This document shows positions 1 to 6,234 of a stretch of 19,883 nt of DNA, one piece after another (the first letter of the stretch is position 1; each line of letters opens with the position of its first letter). This DNA is from DAOTTI01 sp034437795. Lineage in GTDB: Bacteria; Chloroflexota; UBA11872; UBA12225. The notes under the pieces are model-generated. The model was not told where the DNA came from and ran no database searches. It worked only from the letters and a program-made list of their open reading frames with translations. Location of the stretch: NCBI GenBank assembly GCA_034437795.1, contig DAOTTI010000037.1, positions 1 to 19,883 of the forward strand, read 5' to 3'. The translations under genes were made by a program, and so were the position numbers.

Positions 1-452
1 GGTAGCTGCTCCACGCGGCCGTACAGATGCGCCCAGTGGCTGGTGACCAAGACGACCATGGCGCCGGCCGGCATCAGCGGCAGCGCCCCATCGAGGACGG
101 CCAGTTGCGCATCACGATTGATGCGCGTCGGGTACGCCGGGTCGGCGGCCACCAGCTCCCGTTCCAGCCCGCCGGACGCGTTGAGCGCCAGCACGTCCAG
201 CCGCCCGCCCCACTCCGCCAGCGCGGCGAAGAGCCGGTTCACCTCTTCCGGTCGCGTTATGTCGCAGGCGCCGCAGAGTGCGCGCGCTCCTAGCCGCACC
301 ACCTCGGCGGCAACGTCGCTCGCGCGCCTGGCCTTGTTGCGGTAAGTGAGCGCCACGTCGTACCCGCGATGCGCCAGGGCCCTGGCTGCGGAGGCGCCGA
401 CGCCGCGCGAGCCACCCGTCACCAGCGCCACGCGGCGCCCACTCCTTTGCAT
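1..452 (-). CDS. SDR family NAD(P)-dependent oxidoreductase (3' end beyond window)
   Basis: This is the N-terminal 150 residues of a classical short-chain dehydrogenase/reductase, a cytoplasmic NAD(P)(H)-dependent alcohol or ketone oxidoreductase. The cofactor-binding motif TGGSRGVG is at residues 12-19. The acidic residue after the third strand (CDIT, D64), the NAS motif equivalent to NAG (91-93) and the catalytic-serine strand VLVTS (to S138) follow in the usual order. The YxxxK catalytic pair should lie beyond the left window edge. I chose the ATG at 452 because it places the Rossmann motif at the usual distance from the N-terminus; AGGA lies a few bases upstream. The gene is last in a minus-strand block after the decayed vapBC pair. 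The substrate cannot be inferred. Confidence 0.88.
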   Translation of the reverse strand, partial: MQRSGRRVALVTGGSRGVGASAARALAHRGYDVALTYRNKARRASDVAAEVVRLGARALCGACDITRPEEVNRLFAALAEWGGRLDVLALNASGGLERELVAADPAYPTRINRDAQLAVLDGALPLMPAGAMVVLVTSHWAHLYGRVEQL

Positions 453-593
453 GGTTCCTATCGTCCTATTGTTCGTATCCGTTCTCGTTTGGCCAGTGCC
501 TGGCATACCCGAGTGCGGATCCACAGGAGGTACTCATCGCCCCCAGCGGCGACCCCCTGGGATGAGCACGCCATGGCCGGCGGCGAGCCCAGA

Positions 594-682
594 GGCCACC
601 CCAGGCGCCAGGGGCGCTTCCGCCAAGGCCTACCCCCTGGTCGGGTGCACCGATGGCCACCCCAGGCGCCAGGGGCGCTTCC
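594..682. repeat. 28-bp direct repeat, two copies, period 61
   Basis: Two identical 28-bp copies lie at 594-621 and 655-682. Each contains an imperfect palindrome (CCCCAGGC / GCCAGGGG) that could form a hairpin. They sit in the roughly 250-bp non-coding gap between the SDR start (452) and the end of the vapC remnant (708), in which I see no gene. Confidence 0.7.
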
Positions 683-707
683 CGCCGGCTCTGCCGCCGG
701 AAGCCCA

Positions 708-1151
708 CTATCGGCTCCGAGCGACGAGTGGATTGCGGGCTCGCAGCCCGCGAGAGCGGCCAAAATCGCGATCGGCCGTCCACACCTCGCGCACACCATG
801 GAGCCGGCACAGCGCAGCGATGCGCGCATCGGGCACACGCGGCCCCACGACGCGGCCGGCCCGTACGAGGTCACGGAGATTCGGCCAGTAGGCGTCCGTC
901 TCCACCAGCAGCACGAGTATGGGTGACCCGAGCCAGGCCTCTACCCGGTCGATGGCCAGCGCCAGCGGTGAGGGCGGATGGTAGATCCGCGGGTGCGTGA
1001 CAATGGCGAGAAACTCGTGAATTCAAGGCCACGGGATCGCCCAGGCCGCTGCCCCTTCAGCGAGACCTGCCACCAGCCGGTACGCCTCATCATGCCACGT
1101 CGCGTCCTCACGGTGAGCGTAGACGACAAGATGGGTGTCAATCGCAATCAT
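708..1151 (-). pseudogene. vapC: VapC-type PIN-domain toxin interrupted by an in-frame TGA
   Basis: Reading from the ATG at 1151 gives a PIN-domain ribonuclease toxin: IDTHLVVYAHR with the first metal-binding Asp at residue 5, then WAIPWP, then TGA at codon 43 (1025-1023), then in the same frame IHEFLAIVTHPRIY, VPDARIAALC and TADRDF. All four PIN acidic residues (D5, the Glu of HEF, the Asp of DARI, the Asp of DRDF) survive on the two sides of the stop. The whole frame is 147 codons, a normal VapC length. Family members usually have Cys at the stop position, so the lesion is probably TGC or TGT to TGA. VapC toxins normally cleave RNA and are neutralised by VapB. A VapB remnant lies 25 bp upstream. 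The product is probably non-functional unless the stop is a sequencing error or is read through. Confidence 0.85.
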
Positions 1152-1176
1152 GCGTGCTTTCCGAACCCAGTGCGCC

Positions 1177-1422
1177 TCAGGCGCCGCGACCTTCGTAGAT
1201 CAGGTCTTGCAGCCGCTCCCACGATCCCTCGCCCACACCGGCCTGCAGCCCCTTGCCCCGAAAGGTGACCTTTCGTAGCTGAAACGAACCGCGCTCATCC
1301 CGCTCCGCCAGCACTCGGCGCAGCCCATCCTCCACGAGCTCACGCAGCGTTACGCCTTCCGCCGCGGCCACCTGCTTGGCCCTGGCTAGGAGCGCGTCGG
1401 CCGCATCGATAGTGGTCTTCGT
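1177..1422 (-). pseudogene. vapB: VapB-type antitoxin remnant lacking a normal start codon
   Basis: The frame encodes TKTTIDAADALLARAKQVAAA, then a ribbon-helix-helix-like segment (TLRELVEDGLRRVLAER), and a C-terminal tail ending in LIYEGRGA. That tail is the typical toxin-wrapping end of VapB partners of this PIN subfamily. Homologues normally begin with ATG at the position where this frame has ACG (1422-1420). No ATG, GTG or TTG lies between there and the upstream in-frame TAG. A GTG at 1371 would give a 64-residue product without the N-terminal DNA-binding strand. The gene is 25 bp upstream of the broken toxin gene, in the usual antitoxin-toxin order. I infer loss of the start codon. A very weak non-standard start (ACG or ATT) cannot be excluded. 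Confidence 0.75.
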
Positions 1423-1479
1423 CCGGCTAGCAATATCACGCGCAGATGCTCGGCCGCCGACCGGCGGCTAGAGCACCGG

Positions 1480-2085
1480 TCAGTTTTCGAACACCTGGCT
1501 GCGCCGGATGGGATAGCCGCTGTTGAGGCAGTCCCGCTCCGAGCGCAGCGCGTTCGGCCGGTAGTCGCGGGGCACGATAACGTAGTTGAACTGCCAGATG
1601 GGACTGTACCGCTCCATACCCGGAATGGAGTCGTAGATGTTGTACTGGCCCGGCACGCGCTCCGGCTCCCGCGCCAGCTTACCCTGCTCGTCCAGCGCCA
1701 CGTCGTAGACGATCTGGTACTCCTGGGCCACCTTCACCCGCTGCGGGTCCACGTCAACCTCGCCTAGCTCCACGGCGAAGACCAGCTTGCCGTCGAACCA
1801 CACGCGCTCCACGCGCTGCCCGAACGGGTTGTTGTAGGTGAGCAATTCGACGCCGTCGTCACGGAACCCGGCCTGCCCCCCGCCGTGGCCGACCTCCCCT
1901 GCCACGATCGACCAGTTTCGCCCCTCCTCTTCAGCGGGAAGGATCTGGGCCGGCGGGCTGGTGCGGGCTACCGGCGCGGCTCCCGCCGGCGCCACCGCAC
2001 GCCCGCGCTCGCCGGTAGCCGCCAGCGGTAGGCCCAACAGGCTACCGACCGTCAGTCCTCGTCCTGATGCGCTGCCCTCTGCCAT
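1480..2085 (-). CDS. Hypothetical protein, probably exported, function unknown
   Basis: This 201-residue protein belongs to no family I can name with certainty. The mature part has a beta-rich look: NWSIVAGEVGHGGGQ, YNNPFGQRVERVWFDGKLVF, then a conserved-looking end with YSPIWQFNYVIVPRDYRPNALRSE and a single Cys near the C-terminus. It may be related to DUF7482-like secreted proteins, but that is a guess. The N-terminus (GLTVGSLLGLPLAA followed by an Ala/Pro-rich linker) resembles a Tat leader in which the twin arginine has become VG, so export is uncertain. I chose the ATG at 2085, preceded by GAGGGG at good spacing, over an in-frame TTG at 2100. It is divergent from the encapsulin gene, and its upstream region carries three 38-bp repeats. 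The C-terminus (RRSQVFEN) does not look like an encapsulin cargo-loading peptide. Confidence 0.75.
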   Translation of the reverse strand: MAEGSASGRGLTVGSLLGLPLAATGERGRAVAPAGAAPVARTSPPAQILPAEEEGRNWSIVAGEVGHGGGQAGFRDDGVELLTYNNPFGQRVERVWFDGKLVFAVELGEVDVDPQRVKVAQEYQIVYDVALDEQGKLAREPERVPGQYNIYDSIPGMERYSPIWQFNYVIVPRDYRPNALRSERDCLNSGYPIRRSQVFEN

Positions 2086-2100
2086 AGTTCCCCTCACCAA

Positions 2101-2214
2101 CAGAGTAATCTTCTATTAATCACGGATTGCCTTACGACCAGATTGGTCCTCTATCAACGACTGGTTGCCTGATGAACAGATCGTGCTCTAACAACGGACC
2201 GCCCTCACGTAACC
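2101..2214. repeat. Three degenerate 38-bp tandem repeats upstream of the hypothetical gene
   Basis: Copies start at 2101, 2139 and 2177, each with CAGA[GT] and spaced exactly 38 bp apart. Copies 1 and 2 match at 26 of 38 positions; copy 3 aligns with one or two small gaps. The most conserved parts are the CAGAT start, a CTCTA(T/A)CAACG-like core and, in copies 1 and 2, TTGCCT. The array is AT-richer than its surroundings and begins about 15 bp upstream of the minus-strand start at 2085. On the minus strand the cores read TTGTTA, TTGATA and TGATTA, which resemble -35 boxes, so the array may be tandem promoters or operator sites. No spacer diversity suggests CRISPR. Confidence 0.6.
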
Positions 2215-2533
2215 GGCCGTACGCAAACGGCCCAGGCGGCGCCAGGCGACGGCCGCCGTCCTCCTTCTCCGTGTCTCCGGGTCCCGTCGTCTCCGCGTCG
2301 GAGTGGGAGGGCAGCGGGACTGGCGTCCCCTCGTCCCCATGTCCCCGCGTCGGAGCGCGGGCCAGGGGGATCCGGAAGGCTCCATGGAGCCGATGCCCGG
2401 TTCGTGGCATGCGGGTTGCTGCCACCACACTGTACAACTGCGCATGCCGGCTCCGCTCTAGGACACGCGCTAGCACGCGCTACGATGCGTGCACGGACCG
2501 TGCCGGACGGCGGCCCCGACGTGAGGAGCGACG
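2215..2533. other. Non-coding stretch upstream of encapsulin
   Basis: I see no gene here. The segment 2260-2370 holds GC-rich imperfect repeats containing CCGCGTCGGAG twice (around 2304 and 2345), related to the hairpin sequences at 3640-3690 and 5925-5960. Just before the encapsulin ribosome-binding site, CACGCGCTA is repeated in tandem, followed by TACGAT near 2483, a possible but weak -10 box. Confidence 0.45.
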
Positions 2534-3388
2534 ATGGCGGACTATCTGCAGCGTGACCAGGCGCCCCTGACGGCCGAGCAATGGGCGGCGCTGGACGAGG
2601 CGGTGATCTCGACGGCGCGGGCCGTCCTAGTGGCGCGCCGGTGCATCCCCCTGGTGGGGCCCTTCGGTCCAGGTGTCCTGGCGCTCCCCGACGACACGGT
2701 GACCGGCGCCGGCCGCGGGCAGATCGATCTCCTGGGCACGGCCGAAGGGGAAGCGGTGGGGATCGAGCGCCGCGGCCTCTTGCCCCTGCCCCTCATCTAC
2801 AAGGACTTCTGGCTGCACTGGCGAGACCTGGAGGCCAACCGCCAGTTCGGGCTTCCCCTCGATACGGGCAAGGCCGCGGCCGCCGCCGCGGCCTGCGCCC
2901 AGATGGAAGACCACCTGGTCTTTGAGGGCGACGCCACCCTTGGCCTGCCCGGCCTGCGCACCGTCGAGGGGCGGCAGGTCCTGCCGATGCGCGACTGGGG
3001 CGCCATCGGCCAGGCCTTCGCCGACGTCGTCGACGGCGTGCGGGCCCTCACCGAGCATGGCTTTGCCGGCCCCTATGCCCTGATCGTCAGCCCCCGCCTC
3101 TTCGCCGAGCTGAACCGCGTCTTCGACGGCACCGGCGTGCTGGAGTTCGAGCAGGTGGAGAAGCTGGCCCGCCGCGGCGTCTTCCCGACAGCGGTCCTGC
3201 CGGAGCCAAGCGCCCTCCTGGTCGATAGCGGCGCCCAGAACATGGACCTGGCCGTGGGGCTGGACTTCAGCGTCGCCTACGTCGAGAGCGCAAACCTGAA
3301 CCACCGCTTCCGCGTGCTGGAGAGCCTGGCGCTGCGCATCCGGCGCCCCGGCGCCATCTGCACCTTCGAGCGCCGGGCCAAGACGTAA
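2534..3388 (+). CDS. Encapsulin shell protein (family 1, linocin M18-like)
   Basis: This 284-residue protein is a family 1 encapsulin, an HK97-fold protein that self-assembles into an icosahedral protein nanocompartment in the cytoplasm. Recognisable features are the N-terminal helix segment PLTAEQWAALDEAV and the ARRCIPLVGPFGPGV segment. IYKDFWLHWRDLE, with the long helix after it, follows, then GPYALIVSPRLFAEL and the C-terminal VDSGAQNMDLAVGLDFSVAYVE. Length is normal for the family. The start is supported by GAGGAG five bases upstream of ATG 2534. Family 1 shells normally sit beside a cargo gene (DyP peroxidase, ferritin-like or hemerythrin protein) whose C-terminus carries a short loading peptide. 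No such gene is visible within about 2 kb on either side. The next plus-strand gene is a sugar epimerase 480 bp away, so the gene looks monocistronic. Confidence 0.93.
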   Translation: MADYLQRDQAPLTAEQWAALDEAVISTARAVLVARRCIPLVGPFGPGVLALPDDTVTGAGRGQIDLLGTAEGEAVGIERRGLLPLPLIYKDFWLHWRDLEANRQFGLPLDTGKAAAAAAACAQMEDHLVFEGDATLGLPGLRTVEGRQVLPMRDWGAIGQAFADVVDGVRALTEHGFAGPYALIVSPRLFAELNRVFDGTGVLEFEQVEKLARRGVFPTAVLPEPSALLVDSGAQNMDLAVGLDFSVAYVESANLNHRFRVLESLALRIRRPGAICTFERRAKT

Positions 3389-3868
3389 CCCTTGCCCCCA
3401 GAGCGCGGCGCACGCCCGCGCGCGAGGTCGGCGCGGTGGCCATGCGCCCCCTCCGAACGGCCCCCGGCCACGGCCGCGGTTGGTCAGGTTCACCGCCATG
3501 GCCGCCGCTCGTCTCACCGCGGCCCTTGTTCCCTGTCTCCCGCACGCGGGGGCGGGGGCGGCAGGGCCAAGCCGCATGGCAGGGATGAATAGGGCAGGGG
3601 TGCGGCGCGGCCGTGGCCACAGGGGGTGAGGGCTCTTCCCCGCGTCCCCGCGCCGACGCGGAGACGCGGGGGACCAGGGGGTGAGGTCTACCCCGTGAAC
3701 CAGCGCCCTTGACGCGCGCCTCGCTGTCCTGCATCATCCTCGCGTCACCGGAACGACCGCCTGGACATCACCATCACGAACGGCCCGGCCGCGCCTCGTC
3801 GGCACGCCGCCCGCCGGCGCCGGTGAGCGGCGATGGCGCTAAGGCATGGAGAAGATGGAGAGCGACGC
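3389..3868. other. Long non-coding gap, mostly GC-rich repeats
   Basis: There is no convincing gene between the encapsulin stop and the epimerase start. The middle part (3531-3690) consists of hairpin repeats described separately. The last 180 bp contain no clear promoter consensus. GGAG at about 3857 is a plausible ribosome-binding site for the epimerase. Confidence 0.5.
3531..3690. repeat. GC-rich hairpin repeat, second family, copy A
   Basis: The segment 3531-3634 aligns with 6010-6107 and shares the hairpin CTCCCGCACGCGGG, the block GGCGGCAGGGCCA, the block AGGGGTGCGG and the ending GGGGGTGA. It is followed at about 3640-3690 by a further hairpin (CCGCG / CGCGG) and CCAGGGGGTGAGG, which resembles 5925-5960. 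The segment is non-coding. Confidence 0.65.
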
Positions 3869-4882
3869 ATGAAGGTACTGGTCACGGGTGCGACGGGGCA
3901 GGTCGGCTGCCGCCTCGTTCGCCAGCTGCTTGCCCGCAACTATGAGGTACGGGGCACGGTCTGGTTCAAGGATCCGGCCCTGGATCGCATCAAGGGGCTC
4001 GATCTGGATGTGCGCGAGGGCGATCTGACCGATCTCGAATTCGCCAAGCAGGCCGTCGCGGGCGTGGACGCCGTCATCCACACCGCGAACCTGGTAGGGC
4101 CCTACTTTGAGAACAATGTCCAGACAACGCTGCAGGTCGCCCGCGCCTGCGGCGAGATCGCGGACCGGCTGGACCGCTTTATCTACGTCAGCTCATCCGG
4201 CGTCTATCCCAACGACAGCCACGTGCTCGCCCCGGCCTATCACCCGGTCGATGAACTGCACCCCAAGCGCGCCACCAACGAGTACAACCTGTCCAAGCTG
4301 ATCGGCGAGCAGATCACCGAGGTGTACGCCTGCCGCACCGGCCTGCGCTACTCCATCGTCCGGCCCAGCCACATTCTCTCCGGCGACAAGATCTTCGCCC
4401 AGTTCACCGTGCAGCGGGTGGTGAACAACCTCAAGACCGGCCAGCAGAACAAGGGCAGCGAGCTGTATATGCCAGACGGCACGGAGCTCTGGCGCCAGGT
4501 GGAGGCCGCCGCCGAGGATCCCAGCCAGCCATGCAGCGTGACCGACCTGGATGGCCGGCCCTGGTATTACCAGCCCAACGACGCGCGCGACGTCGCCCAC
4601 CTCCTAGTGCTCACCCTGGAGCGCCCTGAGGCGCTCAGTGAGGCTTTCAACGCCGGCGCGCCGGAGCCGTTCCTCTTCCCTGAGGGGGCCAGGATGCTGG
4701 CCGAGCTCACCGGCCGCAAGCCCCTGTACATCAAGCTGCCGGTGCAATGGCGCTATGACCACGCCATCGGCAAGGCCAAGTCCTGGCTTGGTTACCAGCC
4801 TCGCGGCGACCTGCGCACCATGATGCTCTCGGCCGAGGCCTTCCGCCGCGGCGAGCCGGACTACGACTGGGCCGCCCCCTAG
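3869..4882 (+). CDS. NAD-dependent epimerase/dehydratase (extended SDR)
   Basis: This 337-residue protein is an extended short-chain dehydrogenase, the fold of nucleotide-sugar epimerases and dehydratases. It has the NAD-binding motif TGATGQVG (residues 6-13), the downstream GDLTD acidic loop (51-55), catalytic Ser in YVSSSGVYP (108-110 region) and the YNLSK motif (Y139, K143). The segment IVRPSHILSG and a substrate-binding C-terminal half follow. I chose ATG 3869 over the in-frame ATG at 3833 because it starts directly with the MKVLVTG strand and has GGAG 8-10 bases upstream. The gene stands alone between two repeat-rich gaps. It may act on a nucleotide sugar or free sugar alongside the sugar genes from 6235 onward, but no substrate can be read from the sequence. 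A hairpin element follows its stop at once and may act as terminator. Confidence 0.88.
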   Translation: MKVLVTGATGQVGCRLVRQLLARNYEVRGTVWFKDPALDRIKGLDLDVREGDLTDLEFAKQAVAGVDAVIHTANLVGPYFENNVQTTLQVARACGEIADRLDRFIYVSSSGVYPNDSHVLAPAYHPVDELHPKRATNEYNLSKLIGEQITEVYACRTGLRYSIVRPSHILSGDKIFAQFTVQRVVNNLKTGQQNKGSELYMPDGTELWRQVEAAAEDPSQPCSVTDLDGRPWYYQPNDARDVAHLLVLTLERPEALSEAFNAGAPEPFLFPEGARMLAELTGRKPLYIKLPVQWRYDHAIGKAKSWLGYQPRGDLRTMMLSAEAFRRGEPDYDWAAP

Positions 4883-4886
4883 CTTG

Positions 4887-4962
4887 GATTAGGCGCGGCC
4901 CGCGAGAAGTTCCCTCTCTCTTTGGGAGAGGGCCAGGGTGAGGGCTCCGCTCCTGAGTAATC
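4887..4962 (+). repeat. Hairpin element, first family, copy 1 (possible terminator)
   Basis: This is a roughly 76-bp element bounded by GATTA on the left and TAATC on the right. Its central stem-loop has CCCTCTCTC, loop TTT and GGGAGAGGG, followed by GGGTGAGGGCTCC. It begins four bases after the epimerase stop codon. There is no T-tract, so a terminator role is only possible. Related copies are at 9475, 14226, 16916 and 17839. Confidence 0.7.
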
Positions 4963-5087
4963 AGTCATGCCCTCCAGAGCGCCAGCGCCGCAGGTAAGAA
5001 GCTGGCTATATGCGCAGGGATCCAGGTTCGCCGGCAGCGCGGCGCTCCGGGATACCGTGCGCTGGCCTGAGCGTTCGAAGGGCTGAC

Positions 5088-5503
5088 TTACCGGACGACC
5101 AGGTTCTCGTAGCCGCTCAGCAGCCCATCGACCAACGCCTCCACGTCCTCACGCGAGGGCTCGCCGTCCAGCACCATCGCCTCCAGGAGCTGGAGCGGTA
5201 GCCCCAGGCACCTGGGGCTGCTGAACTCGTCCACGATCGGCCGGTGGTTGCGCGACGGGCTAGGGTCGCTGAGGTAGGCGTGGAGCTGCTCCACCAGCGC
5301 CTGCCGGTTCACCTCAGTCGTCACGCGCACCACCGGCGCGACCGCAACCGGCGCGCTCGCCAGCGCCCCCATGTCCGCGGCCCGCCCCACCGCCTGGCCC
5401 AGGCCGCAGCCGGCCAGCGCCGCCGCGCCGGCTGCCCCGTACCTACCAGCAAAGTCCGGCGGTCCACCGGCCGGGGTTGATCGCCTTCCGCCTGGCGTGC
5501 CAT
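5088..5503 (-). pseudogene. Tat lipoprotein of unknown function, frameshifted in its signal peptide
   Basis: Starting at ATG 5503 (GGAG six bases upstream), the frame gives MARQAEGDQPRPVDRRTLLVGTG, a normal Tat leader start, then runs into Arg/Trp-rich nonsense. In the next frame the expected continuation appears: AAGAAALAGCGLG, with lipobox LAGC, followed by a coherent mature part ending in DVEALVDGLLSGYENLVVR. Restoring one G in the run of four at 5435-5438 joins both parts into one protein of 138 residues. The mature part is short, helical and of no family I recognise. It could be the small subunit of a membrane-associated redox enzyme, but nothing in the sequence proves that. Either the gene has suffered a one-base deletion in a G-run or the assembly has an indel error here. 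Confidence 0.75.
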
Positions 5504-5683
5504 TCTGCGCTCCTTTGCCGCGTCGCCGCCTGCCGCGCCACCGCTCGCGGGTGGCCGGAACCGGCCATCGCCATCGCCGCCCCGGCTCGGTGACGCCTCG
5601 ACGCCTCCCCTAGTCCCTTGGCGCCTCAGCCCCCGCGCCGACACCGCCAGAACGCCACCGAGCCGGAGCGGCTATATATGGAC

Positions 5684-5712
5684 GCGATATAACGCCGCGC
5701 CGCCACCGTCAA
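5684..5712 (-). promoter_or_regulatory. Possible minus-strand promoter for the Tat lipoprotein gene
   Basis: On the minus strand, TTGACG (5712-5707) is a good -35 match. It is followed after 17 bp by TATCGC (5689-5684), or after 15 bp by TATATC. This AT-rich patch is unusual in such a GC-rich gap. It lies about 180 bp upstream of the ATG at 5503. Confidence 0.35.
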
Positions 5713-5924
5713 GCAGGAGAACCCGGCGGGGATGACCGTGGAAGTGGGGATGGCTTCCAGGCCCTCGCCGGCGTTCTCCCTCCTCTCGCGTCCGCGCGTC
5801 CCCGCGTCCGTGGGAGCGGTTGCGTGCGCCGAGCCGCTCCCCGATCTGCTTCCGCGCGTGCCCACCTCCGCGCTGGCGATGGAACCGCCGCGGATGACAC
5901 CCTCTCCCCGTGGCTCTCGTCCCG

Positions 5925-6107
5925 CCTCTCCGCGTCGGAGAGGGGGCCAGGGGGTGAGCTCCATTCTCCTTCCGAGGCGCGGCCCCCGCCGAAGGGGGTG
6001 AGGTCTTCCCCCTCTCCCGCGTGCGGGAGACGGGGCGGCAGGGCCAGGCCGCACGGTGGGGCTGCGTAGGGTAGGGGTGCGGTGCGGCCCCGACCGAAGG
6101 GGGTGAC
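5925..6107. repeat. GC-rich hairpin repeats, second family, copy B and relatives
   Basis: The segment 6010-6107 matches 3531-3634: hairpin CTCCCGC / GCGGGAG, then GGCGGCAGGGCCA, GGGGTGCGG and GGGGGTGA. Immediately upstream, 5925-5960 contains hairpin CCTCTCCG / CGGAGAGG followed by CCAGGGGGTGAG, and 5985-6005 repeats GAAGGGGGTGAGG. The array therefore holds three related units. Confidence 0.65.
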
Positions 6108-6161
6108 GTTCCTCCCCCCGTGCCCGTGTCCGCGTGGGGCCGGAGGGGACGAGATCCTCCG

Positions 6162-6176
6162 CTGTTGTTACAACAG
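6162..6176. promoter_or_regulatory. Perfect 15-bp palindrome, candidate operator
   Basis: CTGTTGT-T-ACAACAG is a perfect inverted repeat with 7-bp arms around a single central base. It is AT-rich compared with the surrounding GC-rich repeats and lies 59 bp upstream of the Gfo/Idh/MocA gene start. Position and symmetry suit a dimeric repressor such as a GntR- or LacI-type protein, though no regulator gene is in the window. Confidence 0.5.
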
Positions 6177-6234
6177 AGCCACCTCGCCGCCGGTGCAGGC
6201 AGGCGCGGAAATCGAGGGAATGGAGGGAGCACAG

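Larger units (their letters stand above)
5504..6234. other. 731-bp non-coding gap with repeats, possible promoter and palindrome
   Basis: No credible gene lies here; long open frames on both strands are GC-driven shadows. The left part (5504-5720) carries an AT-rich patch with TATATA and GATATA and a possible minus-strand promoter. The middle (about 5925-6107) is repeat family 2. The right end holds the 15-bp palindrome at 6162-6176. Confidence 0.5.

Noticed and set aside
458..874. 138-codon minus-strand gene between SDR and vapC
   Set aside because: It overlaps the vapC frame in another phase and the 28-bp repeats, and has no recognisable domain or ribosome-binding site.
2101..2214. CRISPR array
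   Set aside because: Three units with 38-bp period show gradual similarity along their length and no conserved repeat separated by unique spacers; no cas genes nearby.
2627..3577. 316-codon minus-strand frame over encapsulin
   Set aside because: Encapsulin on the plus strand has a clear family sequence and ribosome-binding site; this frame is a shadow.
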